Shown piece after piece: positions 55,460-63,389 of a stretch of DNA of 64,000 nucleotides. The stretch spans positions 17,335 to 81,334 of the forward strand of contig NZ_NJIH01000020.1 of the NCBI RefSeq assembly GCF_002209565.1. The letters are read 5' to 3'. This stretch comes from Candidimonas nitroreducens (lineage in GTDB: Bacteria; Pseudomonadota; Gammaproteobacteria; Burkholderiales; Burkholderiaceae_B). The position numbers and the translations under genes were made by a program. The notes beneath the pieces are model-generated. The model did not search any database. It worked only from the letters and a program-made list of their open reading frames with translations, and had not been told where the DNA came from. How positions within the stretch are numbered: the stretch's first letter is position 1; each line of letters begins with the position of its first letter.

Positions 55460-57346
55460 ATGCTGATTCTGTTGCTTGCCTATCTGGGCGGTGTGTTGAC
55501 CATACTCAGCCCCTGCATCTTGCCGGTGCTGCCTTTTGTGTTCACGCGCAGCGGCCAGCGTTTTTCGCGCAGCGGCCTGCCGCTGCTGGTCGGCATGGCG
55601 CTGACTTTCGCGCTGGTGGCGACGCTGGCCGCGGTGGGCGGGTCGTGGGTGGTGTCGGCCAATCAGTACGGGCGCTGGCTGGCGCTGGCCTTGCTGGCTT
55701 TGTTCGGCCTGGCACTGCTGTTGCCGCGCCTGGCGGATCGCCTGGCGCATCCGCTGGTGCGGGCCGGAGACCGCTTGTCGCGGCCGGGGCAGGGCGGGGG
55801 CGAGCCGAGTGTGTGGGCCTCGCTGCTGCTGGGGGTAGCTACGGGCTTGCTGTGGGCGCCGTGCGCGGGGCCGATTCTGGGGCTGGTGCTGACGGGGGCG
55901 GCGCTGCAGGGGGCGAACCTGGGGTCGACCGCTTTGCTGCTGGCTTATGCGCTGGGAGCAGCGACGTCGCTGGCGGTGGCTTTGCTGCTGGGCGGACGGG
56001 TGCTGGCGGCACTGAAGCGTTTTCTGGGCGCCGGAGAATGGTTGCGGCGGATACTGGGCGGCGCCGTGCTGGCGGGGGTGCTGGCGATTGCGCTGGGCCT
56101 GGATACCGGCGTGCTGGCGCAGGTGTCCCTGGCATCTACCAATGGGCTGGAGCAGTCGCTGGTGACCCGTCTGGCGGACGGGCATGGCGTGCGTCGGGCG
56201 GGCGGCCAAGTGGGCGCTCAAGCAGCGGGCCAGGCTGGAGGCCAGGCAGGCGATCCGGTGGGCAGCCAGGCTGGCCAAAGCGGCCAAGAAGGCGGCCAAG
56301 GCGGTGCGGCGCCCGCCATGCAGATGGCGATGCAAGGTGGCGCCGCGATGCGTGCCGCGGCACCGGCGCCCGCTTTGACGCTGCCGGTCGAGGGCATGAT
56401 GCCGTCGCTGGACGGGGCGGTGCAGTGGCTGAATTCGCCGCCGCTGACCGCGCAGGGCCTGCGCGGCAAGGTGGTGCTGATCGATTTCTGGACGTATTCA
56501 TGCATCAATTGCCTGCGCAGCCTGCCTTATATCAAGGCCTGGGCGGATCGCTATCGCGACCAGGGGCTGGTGGTAATAGGCGTGCATGCGCCGGAATTCG
56601 CCTTCGAGCGCGATATCGGCAATGTGCAGCGGGCGGTGCGCAAGCTGGGGGTCGATTACCCAGTGGCGATCGACAACAATTACGCGATCTGGCGCGCCTT
56701 CAACAACGAGTACTGGCCCGCGCATTATTTCATCGATGCGCAGGGGCGTATCCGCTATCACCATTTCGGCGAGGGCGATTACGCCAAGTCGGAACAGGTG
56801 ATCCAGCAGCTGCTGCGCGAGGCCGGGGCGCAGGCTGTGCCGTCGGGCACGAGCCAGGTACGCGGCCAGGGCATCGAGCAGGCCGCGGACATGAACGACG
56901 TCAAGTCGCCGGAGACCTATCTGGGCTACGAACGGGCGCGCGGCTTTGCCTCGGGGCCGGCCGAGCATGACGTGGCGGCCTCGTACGATACGCCGCAGTT
57001 GCTGGGGCTGAATCGCTGGGGGCTGCAGGGCAAGTGGAATATAGGCGGCGAGCGCGCGACGCTGGTAGGCGGCACCGGCCGCATCGTGTACCGCTTTCAT
57101 GCACGCGACCTGCACCTGGTGCTGGGGCCGGGCAGCGATGGCAAGCCGGTGCGCTTCAAGGTAATGCTGGACGGCCATGCGCCGGGCGCCGCGCACGGGG
57201 TCGATGTGGCGGCGGACGGCACGGGTGTGGTGACGGAGCAGCGCCTGTACCAGTTGCTGCGCCAGCCGGGCGAGGTGGCCAACCATACTTTCACCATCGA
57301 GTTTCTCGATCCGGGTGTATCGGCGTATGCCTTCACCTTCGGTTGA
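55460..57346 (+). CDS. dipZ: DipZ: CcdA-like membrane thiol transporter fused to thioredoxin domain
   Basis: A 628-residue protein. Residues 1-230 are a CcdA-type membrane part with six helices and paired cysteines C19 (LSPCILPVLP) and C135 (WAPCAGPILG). A linker of Gly/Gln/Ala repeats covers about 245-300. The thioredoxin-like domain has C348/C351 in SCINCLRSLP, and a C-terminal beta domain fills 450-628. Such proteins move electrons from the cytoplasmic thioredoxin to periplasmic targets. Here the partners are the adjacent Tat-exported MsrB and MsrA. Only four bases separate it from msrB. Confidence 0.92.
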   Translation: MLILLLAYLGGVLTILSPCILPVLPFVFTRSGQRFSRSGLPLLVGMALTFALVATLAAVGGSWVVSANQYGRWLALALLALFGLALLLPRLADRLAHPLVRAGDRLSRPGQGGGEPSVWASLLLGVATGLLWAPCAGPILGLVLTGAALQGANLGSTALLLAYALGAATSLAVALLLGGRVLAALKRFLGAGEWLRRILGGAVLAGVLAIALGLDTGVLAQVSLASTNGLEQSLVTRLADGHGVRRAGGQVGAQAAGQAGGQAGDPVGSQAGQSGQEGGQGGAAPAMQMAMQGGAAMRAAAPAPALTLPVEGMMPSLDGAVQWLNSPPLTAQGLRGKVVLIDFWTYSCINCLRSLPYIKAWADRYRDQGLVVIGVHAPEFAFERDIGNVQRAVRKLGVDYPVAIDNNYAIWRAFNNEYWPAHYFIDAQGRIRYHHFGEGDYAKSEQVIQQLLREAGAQAVPSGTSQVRGQGIEQAADMNDVKSPETYLGYERARGFASGPAEHDVAASYDTPQLLGLNRWGLQGKWNIGGERATLVGGTGRIVYRFHARDLHLVLGPGSDGKPVRFKVMLDGHAPGAAHGVDVAADGTGVVTEQRLYQLLRQPGEVANHTFTIEFLDPGVSAYAFTFG

Positions 57347-57353
57347 ATCGTCG

Positions 57354-57429
57354 GCGGGCAGGCTGGTTGAGAGAAGTATGTTAGTGGGGGAGCGGGCAGG
57401 CTGGTTGAGGGAAGTATGTTAGCGGGGAG
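57354..57429 (+). repeat. Tandem repeat between dipZ and msrA
   Basis: Two near-identical 37-38-bp units (beginning GCGGGCAGGCTGGTTGAG) at 57354-57391 and 57392-57429; a partial third start GCGGGCCGG follows. It begins six bases past the dipZ stop codon (57344-57346). Confidence 0.85.
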
Positions 57430-57518
57430 CGGGCCGGCGCTTGTTGCGGCCCGCACTGAAGAGTCTGGGCAAAGGAGGCGTGCCGGTCGGCCGCCGCAGG
57501 CTGAAAGCATGGGAGTAC

Positions 57519-58280
57519 ATGGCCATGGGTAACTTTGATTCGATACGGCGTGGCGCGGCCCCGGTGGGCCGGCGCGGCTTCTTGCGTGTGGCCCTAGGCG
57601 GGGCGATTGCGGCCGGCGCCGGCCTGCTGGCGTGGCAGGGCGCGGCCTATTCCTTTGGCATGCCCGAGCGTGCAGTGGCGGTACCCAAGCCCGCCCAGGA
57701 CGAGCCCGCGGGCGGGGCCACGGTAGAGCATGCAGTCTTTGCCGGCGGCTGCTTCTGGGGCGTACAGGGCGTGTTCCAGCATGTACGTGGCGTGCGCGAC
57801 GCCGTTTCGGGCTATGCCGGCGGCGCCGCGGACACCGCGCATTACGAGGTCGTCAGCGAGGGCGGCACCGGCCACGCTGAATCAGTCGAGGTCACGTTCG
57901 ATCCGCAACAGGTAAGCTACGGCACGTTGCTGCGCATCTTCTTTTCGGTGGTGCACGATCCGACGCAGCTCGATCGCCAGGGGCCGGACACGGGCACGCA
58001 ATACCGCTCGGCGCTGTTCCCGGTGGATGCGGCGCAGCGCCAGGTGGCGCAGGCCTATATTGCGCAGCTGGACGCCGCGCATGTGTACGGCAAGCCCATC
58101 GTCACGCGCCTGGAAAGCGGCCGCAGCTTTTATCCGGCCGAGGCCTATCACCAGAATTTCCTGGTGCGCCATCCCAGCTATCCGTATATTGTGATCAACG
58201 ACCTGCCCAAGGTGCGGGCCCTGAAGCAGATGTACCCGAAGCTGTACCGCCCGGATCCGGTGCTGGTGCGGCCGTCATAG
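57519..58280 (+). CDS. msrA: Periplasmic methionine-S-sulfoxide reductase MsrA
   Basis: A 253-residue MsrA with a clear Tat signal (VGRRGFLRVALGGAIAAGAG, residues 17-36). The catalytic Cys is C78 in FAGGCFWGVQ; the domain continues with SGYAGG, GTGHAESVEVTFDP and YHQNFL. It repairs methionine-S-sulfoxide. ATG 57519 or 57525 are both possible. With msrB and dipZ it makes a periplasmic repair set. About 170 bases and a tandem repeat separate it from dipZ, so it may have its own promoter. Confidence 0.92.
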   Translation: MAMGNFDSIRRGAAPVGRRGFLRVALGGAIAAGAGLLAWQGAAYSFGMPERAVAVPKPAQDEPAGGATVEHAVFAGGCFWGVQGVFQHVRGVRDAVSGYAGGAADTAHYEVVSEGGTGHAESVEVTFDPQQVSYGTLLRIFFSVVHDPTQLDRQGPDTGTQYRSALFPVDAAQRQVAQAYIAQLDAAHVYGKPIVTRLESGRSFYPAEAYHQNFLVRHPSYPYIVINDLPKVRALKQMYPKLYRPDPVLVRPS

Positions 58281-58355
58281 CGGGAAAGCCTGCTGGTGCC
58301 CGCGCAGGCGTGCATGGTCTCGCCTGCGCTTGGGTGAACGTCCCGCCTGCCCTGG

Positions 58356-59342
58356 TCAGTTGGCATACTGTTGGGCGGATCGGATGACGGGAGCCCAGCG
58401 GTCGATCTCCCGATTCAGGCGCTGCGTGAGTGCCGCCGGCGTGGCCAGGGCAGCGCTTTCGGGCTCGGTACCGAGTTTGAGGAACCGGGCGGACAGTTCG
58501 GGATCTTTGAGCGCGGCTTGCAGCCCTTGAGCCAGCCGCTGTATGACGGGCGCGGGCGTTCCATGGGGGGCGAACAGTCCATTCCAGACGGTGATATCCA
58601 CTTGCGGCAGGCCGGCCTCGCGGGTCGTGGGCAGGTCGGGCAACACGGGCGAACGCTTGGCCGCGGTCATGGCCAGGCCGCGCGCTTTGCCCGATGTGAT
58701 GTATCCCGCGGCGCTTGCAAGCTGACTGCAAGTGACGTCGACCCTGCCGCCCAGCATGTCCGCCATCACGGGCGCGTTGCCGCGGTAGGGAATGAGCTGA
58801 AAACGGCTGTGGGCCGCCGTCATCAAGAGCAGGCCGCACAATTGATCGACTCCGCCCAGGCCCGAGTGGCCGAAAACTATATCGCCGGGCCGTTCTTTCA
58901 TCAGGGTTGCCAGGTCTTTCAGCGTATGTGCCGGCAGGGCAGGGCGAACTATGATCGCCATGGGCGCTTCGGTGATGAGGCCGACTGCGCTGAAGGCGGT
59001 GCGCGTGTCGTAGGGCAGGTTTTTGTAGAGTGTGGGCGCTGTGGCCAGCCCGAGGTGATCCATCAACAAGGTATAGCCGTCGGCGTTCGCCTTGGCGACG
59101 CGTGCCGCGCCCAGCGTACCACCGGCCCCGCCGATATTCTCCACCACTACGCTCTGGCCCAACTGTTTGCCCAAGGACTGGGCGAGAATGCGGGCGAGAG
59201 TGTCCGTCGGCCCGCCGGCGTTGAAGGGCACGACCAGCGTTATCGATCGCGTCGGATACGGTTGCGGTTGCGCGTACGCGCCTGCGCACGCGAACAGCAG
59301 CGCTGATATCCCCATCCAATGTTTCCATTTTCTTATATCCAT
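58356..59342 (-). CDS. Bug/TctC-family periplasmic solute receptor (6)
   Basis: A 328-residue Bug receptor. Signal peptide WMGISALLFACAGAYAQP, then YPTRSITLVVPFNAGGPTD, VENIGGAGG, ADGYTLL and FQLIPYRGN. Start at 59342 (MDIRKWKHW) has AGGAG upstream; the longer frame adds a Cys-rich stretch without signal character. It is the third gene after tarD and the amidohydrolase on the same strand, and so probably binds D-tartrate or a related dicarboxylate. Confidence 0.9.
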   Translation of the reverse strand: MDIRKWKHWMGISALLFACAGAYAQPQPYPTRSITLVVPFNAGGPTDTLARILAQSLGKQLGQSVVVENIGGAGGTLGAARVAKANADGYTLLMDHLGLATAPTLYKNLPYDTRTAFSAVGLITEAPMAIIVRPALPAHTLKDLATLMKERPGDIVFGHSGLGGVDQLCGLLLMTAAHSRFQLIPYRGNAPVMADMLGGRVDVTCSQLASAAGYITSGKARGLAMTAAKRSPVLPDLPTTREAGLPQVDITVWNGLFAPHGTPAPVIQRLAQGLQAALKDPELSARFLKLGTEPESAALATPAALTQRLNREIDRWAPVIRSAQQYAN

Positions 59343-59424
59343 GGCTTGTCTCCTGTACTGGGTTGGCGTGGCATCCGGCCCCGATGGCCGGGCGGATGCC
59401 GCTGAGATCATTCGGGATATGAAG

Positions 59425-60228
59425 TCATATCCGGTATAGCGTTGCAGCGTTGGCGGCGCAGTGCTGCAGGAGCGGCACTGCGTCATGACCCGGAAGATCC
59501 GGCAAGCGCAGCAGTGCGGTGAAGTCGCGTTGATCTTCGTGGCGCGTGCAGGGCCAGTCGCTGCCCCACAGCACGCGCTGCAGGCCCACCGCGGCGATGA
59601 TCTCGGGCAGCAGCGCGTCGGGGCGCAGCCCGTTCAGGCGGTAGGGGGCCGACAGCTTGAACCAGATCGGGTAGCGCCGTGCAAGATCGAGGCATCGGCG
59701 CCAATGTGTGCAGGCCGTGCCTGACAGCGGGTCGGGCAGCCCCCAGTGGTCGATGACGACGGGCAGATTCGTGTCGGCCGTTTGCGGCAGGGTCTCGGCG
59801 AGCTGCCGGGATGAACCGGCCATGACGATGTGCCATCCGCAACCCTGCGCGGCACGAATCCATGCGCGCCACGGTGGCTGAGTGAAATTGGGCAGTGCTG
59901 CGCCACTGCTGATCAGATTGAAGCGGAAGCCGCGTACTCCCGCCTGGTGCAGGGAGTCGATGCGGGCGAGGTCGCGCAAGGGATCGACGACCATCACTCC
60001 GCGCAGCCGTTTCTGGTTGAGGCTCAAGGCGTTCAGCAGGTACGCGTTATCGGTGCCGAGGAAGCTCGGCTGCACCAGTACCCCGGATGCCACTCCATGT
60101 TTGTCCCATTGCGCCAGCAGCGCATCCAGCGGCACGGCTTGCCGCGGCGTGTAGGCCGTGCCCGTCACGTACCTGCAAGTATCGTCCCAGGCGTGGCAGT
60201 GGGTGTCGACGATGTGTATGCTGTTCAT
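59425..60228 (-). CDS. Amidohydrolase-fold metal hydrolase (lactonase-like)
   Basis: A 267-residue TIM-barrel amidohydrolase of the type that includes 2-pyrone-4,6-dicarboxylate lactonase. HxH is in IVDTHCHAW, further metal/active-site His in LPVVIDHWGLPDP, and the terminal Asp in LWGSDWPCT. ATG overlaps the tarD stop (ATGA), so they are coupled. It likely acts on a product or lactone linked to tartrate dissimilation, but the reaction is not readable. Confidence 0.83.
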   Translation of the reverse strand: MNSIHIVDTHCHAWDDTCRYVTGTAYTPRQAVPLDALLAQWDKHGVASGVLVQPSFLGTDNAYLLNALSLNQKRLRGVMVVDPLRDLARIDSLHQAGVRGFRFNLISSGAALPNFTQPPWRAWIRAAQGCGWHIVMAGSSRQLAETLPQTADTNLPVVIDHWGLPDPLSGTACTHWRRCLDLARRYPIWFKLSAPYRLNGLRPDALLPEIIAAVGLQRVLWGSDWPCTRHEDQRDFTALLRLPDLPGHDAVPLLQHCAANAATLYRI

Positions 60229-61436
60229 GCCGGAAAGGAGGGCAGGCTGATGATGGGGCCTCGGCCGATGTCCGGATGGAGCGTGGACAGAACCTCGTAG
60301 AGGTTGCGCTTGGCTTCGAAGCCTACGCCCGGAACGTCGTGCAAACCCACGTAGCCGTCGACCACGGCGGCGTCGTCCGAGAATCCGCCGAAGGGTGCGA
60401 ACACGTCCGGGTACGACTCATTGCCTCCGAGGTGCAGTCCGGCGGCGATGTTCAACGACATCTGGTGGCCGCCGTGCGGCACCACGCGGCGCGGCGACCA
60501 GCCCCGCTCCCGCAGTACCTCGAGGGTACGGGTATATTCAACCAGGCCGTACGACAATGCGCAGTCGAATTGCAGCCAATCCCGTGCCGGGTCGAGCCCG
60601 GCGTAATTGAGCAGGTTTCTTGCATCCTGGTGCGAGAACAGGTTCTCGCCCGTTGCCATCGGCCTGCCGTAGCTGCGGCCTACTTCCGCCTGCAGTGCAT
60701 AGTCCAGCGGATCGCCCGCTTCTTCATACCAGAACAGGCCATAGGGCTTCAATGCTTCGGCATAGCGCAATGCGGTCTGCAGGTCGAAGCGCCCGTTGGC
60801 ATCGACGGCCAGGCAATTGCCGTCTCCGACGACTTCGAGCACGGCTTCGATGCGCCGCAGATCTTCATCCAGCGGCGCACCGCCGATCTTCATTTTCACG
60901 ACCTTGTAGCCTCTGTCGCGATAGCTGCGCATTTCGTCCTGCAGCCCCTTCAGTCCTTTGCCCGGCCGGTAGTATCCGCCGGCGGCGTAGACCCAGACCT
61001 TGTCGTCGGCCACGCCGTTGCGGTATCTGTTGGCCAGATAGCGATACAGCGGCTGGCCGGCGATCTTGGCCACGGCGTCCCAGATCGCCATGTCGATGGT
61101 TCCCACGGCCACTGAACGTTCGCCGTGGCCGCCGGGTTTTTCGTTGGACATCATCAGATCCCAGGCGGCGAACGGGTCGAGATTGTCTTCCGTCCGGGAG
61201 ACCAGCGCATCCGGGGCCGCTTCCAGCAGGCGGGGGATGAACCGCTCGCGCATCATGGCGCCCTGTCCATACCTGCCGTTGGAGTTGAATCCATAACCGA
61301 TCACCGGTCGACCGTCGCGCATGACGTCCGTGACGACGGCGACGACCGAGCAGGTCATTTTGTTGAAATCGATGTAGGCGTTGGCGATGTCGGCGCCGAT
61401 GGACAGAGTTTTTTCGCGGATGTGTATAATTTTCAT
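60225..61436 (-). CDS. tarD: D-tartrate dehydratase (enolase superfamily)
   Basis: A 403-residue enolase-superfamily enzyme. It closely follows the wording of the Bradyrhizobium D-tartrate dehydratase: NAYIDFNKMT, GYGFNSNGRYGQG, NEKPGGHGERSVAVGTIDMA, YAAGGYYRPGKGL and PHGGHQMSLN. Active-site residues line up one position earlier: K183 (VKMKIGG), metal ligands D212 (VDANGRF), E238 and E264 (TGENLF), base H321. It removes water from D-tartrate to yield oxaloacetate. Start at 61436 (MKIIHIREK). It is divergent from a LysR gene. Confidence 0.92.
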   Translation of the reverse strand: MKIIHIREKTLSIGADIANAYIDFNKMTCSVVAVVTDVMRDGRPVIGYGFNSNGRYGQGAMMRERFIPRLLEAAPDALVSRTEDNLDPFAAWDLMMSNEKPGGHGERSVAVGTIDMAIWDAVAKIAGQPLYRYLANRYRNGVADDKVWVYAAGGYYRPGKGLKGLQDEMRSYRDRGYKVVKMKIGGAPLDEDLRRIEAVLEVVGDGNCLAVDANGRFDLQTALRYAEALKPYGLFWYEEAGDPLDYALQAEVGRSYGRPMATGENLFSHQDARNLLNYAGLDPARDWLQFDCALSYGLVEYTRTLEVLRERGWSPRRVVPHGGHQMSLNIAAGLHLGGNESYPDVFAPFGGFSDDAAVVDGYVGLHDVPGVGFEAKRNLYEVLSTLHPDIGRGPIISLPSFPA

Positions 61437-61556
61437 GGTCGATCTGAGCTTGTGGATTCCCGTTCAACGCTTGATATTGCGGGAAATTCTAGTCGGCTTG
61501 GATCCTGCAAGGCCAATGCCGATTTTTTATCCAATCGATGCATGGGATGAGGAAGG

Positions 61557-62489
61557 ATGGATCTTGAGAGCTTGAAAGACTTCGAGACTCTGTCCCGGGT
61601 TCGGAATTTCTCCAGGGCGGCCGACCTGCGCAATGTGACGCAGCCAGCGTTCAGCCGCCGTATCAGAAGCCTCGAAGAATGGGTCGGCGCAAAGCTGTTC
61701 GATAGGGGCGTGCAGCCGGTTGCCCTGACTGCGGGCGGCGAGCGCTTCCGTACCTTCGTGGACGAGTGCCTGTCACGTCTGGAAGAAGGCCGGCTCGAAG
61801 CGCGCCGCCTGGCCGGCGCTGCGATGCCGGCGCTGCGTTTCGCTGCGACTCATTCCTTGTCGCTCAATTTTTTCCCTACGTGGCTGAGCAGGCTCGAGCG
61901 GCTCACTAGCCTGGGCGCTGTCCGCCTCGTTTCGCACAGCATGAAGGAATGTGAAGAAGCCTTGGCGGCGGACGAGGTTCAGTTCCTGCTCTGCCATCAT
62001 CATGATTCTGCATCCAGCCTGTTGGATAGCCACCGGTTTGAGTCTCTGACCGTAGCGACCGACTGCCTGGTGCCCGTGTTGGCCGGGCAGCAAAGCGCCG
62101 CATGGCAGCTGCCTGGCAAGCCGACTGAGCCTCTGCCGCTGTTGGCCTATGCGCCCGAGTCCGGGCTGCACCGAATTCTGGCGAGCACCGGCGTCCTCAA
62201 GCGCGGCCGCGTATCGACGATCACGGTATTCACCTCGCATCTGGCTGTGCTGCTGCTGACCATGGTTCGTGAGGGCCGCGGCATAGCGTGGTTGCCTGCC
62301 AGCATCATCCAGGACGATCTGCAGCACGGTGTCCTGCAGCGTGCCGGCGATGTGAGCTGGGATGTGCCGGTCGATGTCCGGCTGTTCCGCAAGCGCGGCA
62401 TGGAAGATGAAAGCGGCATGTCGCTGTGGGACAGTGCGTTGCTGCTGAACGCGCAGTCCGCTGGGGACGAGGCCCGTGGCGGCCGCTAG
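61557..62489 (+). CDS. LysR-family regulator of the tarD operon
   Basis: A 310-residue LysR regulator: HTH SLKDFETLSRVRNFSRAADLRNVTQPAFSRRIRSLEEWVGAKLF, then a typical effector domain. ATG 61557 with GGAAGG just upstream. Divergent from tarD across 120 bases, the usual LysR layout, so it likely senses D-tartrate or a related acid. The intergenic stretch has an ATCC-N-GGAT imperfect inverted pair near 61530, too weak to name. Confidence 0.88.
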   Translation: MDLESLKDFETLSRVRNFSRAADLRNVTQPAFSRRIRSLEEWVGAKLFDRGVQPVALTAGGERFRTFVDECLSRLEEGRLEARRLAGAAMPALRFAATHSLSLNFFPTWLSRLERLTSLGAVRLVSHSMKECEEALAADEVQFLLCHHHDSASSLLDSHRFESLTVATDCLVPVLAGQQSAAWQLPGKPTEPLPLLAYAPESGLHRILASTGVLKRGRVSTITVFTSHLAVLLLTMVREGRGIAWLPASIIQDDLQHGVLQRAGDVSWDVPVDVRLFRKRGMEDESGMSLWDSALLLNAQSAGDEARGGR

Positions 62490-62583
62490 AGCGATTGTGG
62501 CTCAAATGTTTACGGATTTCCCGCGGTACTCGTCTGAAGCAATGCCTCGAAGGGTGTAAAGGCCTGAACTGAAAGTGCTCTAG
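62486..62583 (+). repeat. Intergenic repeat, copy B
   Basis: Begins CTAGAGCGATTGTGGCTCAA and ends CTGAACTGAAAGTGCTCTAG; the terminal CTAGAGC/GCTCTAG are inverted. The left third and right third match the repeat at 7225-7376; the middle is shorter. No coding potential. Confidence 0.65.
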
Positions 62584-62604
62584 GGCCTGTTCACACTAAC
62601 AGGG
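62580..62604 (+). repeat. Short dispersed motif CTAGGGCCTGTTCACACTAA
   Basis: It follows directly on copy B, sharing its terminal CTAG, and is the clearest example of the motif seen at both island edges. Confidence 0.5.
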
Positions 62605-62657
62605 GCCGCATTTGCGGGTCGATGAGCGCCGGGCTTAGTGCGCCGCCGCTCGCCGGC

Positions 62658-63389
62658 CTACAGCCCCAGATACGCCTTCTGCAGCTCGGGGTCGTCGATC
62701 AGTTCCTTGGCCGGGCCGCTGCGCACGATGTGGCCGGTTTCCAGCACATAGCCGCGGTCGGCGGTGGCCAGCGCCAGGTGGATGTCCTGCTCGACCAGCA
62801 GCACGGTGACGCCCTGGCTGCGGATGCTGAGCAGCACTTCCATCAGCTGGTCGACGATGATCGGGGCCAGGCCCAGGCTCATCTCGTCGACCATCAGCAA
62901 CCTGGGCTGCGCCATCATGGCCCGCGCCATGGCGCACATCTGCTGCTCGCCGCCCGACATGCTGCCGGCCAGCTGCTTGCGCCGCTCGGCCATGCGCGGG
63001 AACAGCCCGTAGATGCGTTCCAGGTCTTGCGCCACCTCGCTGCGGTTCTTGCGGTGGTAGGCCCCCATCAGCAGGTTGTCCTGCACCGACATGCGGTCGA
63101 ACAGCTGCCGCCCTTCGGGCACTTGCACCATGCCCTGCTCGAACACCTGGTCGGGCGTGCTGCCGTTGATGGGCCGGCCCTGGTAGCGGATCTCGCCGCT
63201 GCAGGGCAGCAGGCGCGACAGCACCCGCAACAGGGTGGTCTTGCCCGCGCCGTTGCTGCCCACCAGGGCCACGATCTCGGATTCGCGGATTTCGAGGTTG
63301 GCGTTTTCCAGCGCCAGCATCTCGCCGTAGCCGGCCGACACGCCGCTCATCTGCAGCAGCGGGGCATTGCTTTGCGGACTCGGGTTCAT
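62658..63389 (-). CDS. livF: Branched-chain amino-acid-type ABC transporter ATPase LivF
   Basis: A 243-residue ABC ATPase. Walker A GSNGAGKTT, signature MSGGEQQMC, Walker B LLMVDEMSLGLAP, and the LivF-type VPEGRQLF before the signature. It powers uptake with LivG and the LivHM permeases. The ATG overlaps the livG stop (ATGA). Permease and receptor genes are beyond the right edge or elsewhere. Confidence 0.95.
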   Translation of the reverse strand: MNPSPQSNAPLLQMSGVSAGYGEMLALENANLEIRESEIVALVGSNGAGKTTLLRVLSRLLPCSGEIRYQGRPINGSTPDQVFEQGMVQVPEGRQLFDRMSVQDNLLMGAYHRKNRSEVAQDLERIYGLFPRMAERRKQLAGSMSGGEQQMCAMARAMMAQPRLLMVDEMSLGLAPIIVDQLMEVLLSIRSQGVTVLLVEQDIHLALATADRGYVLETGHIVRSGPAKELIDDPELQKAYLGL

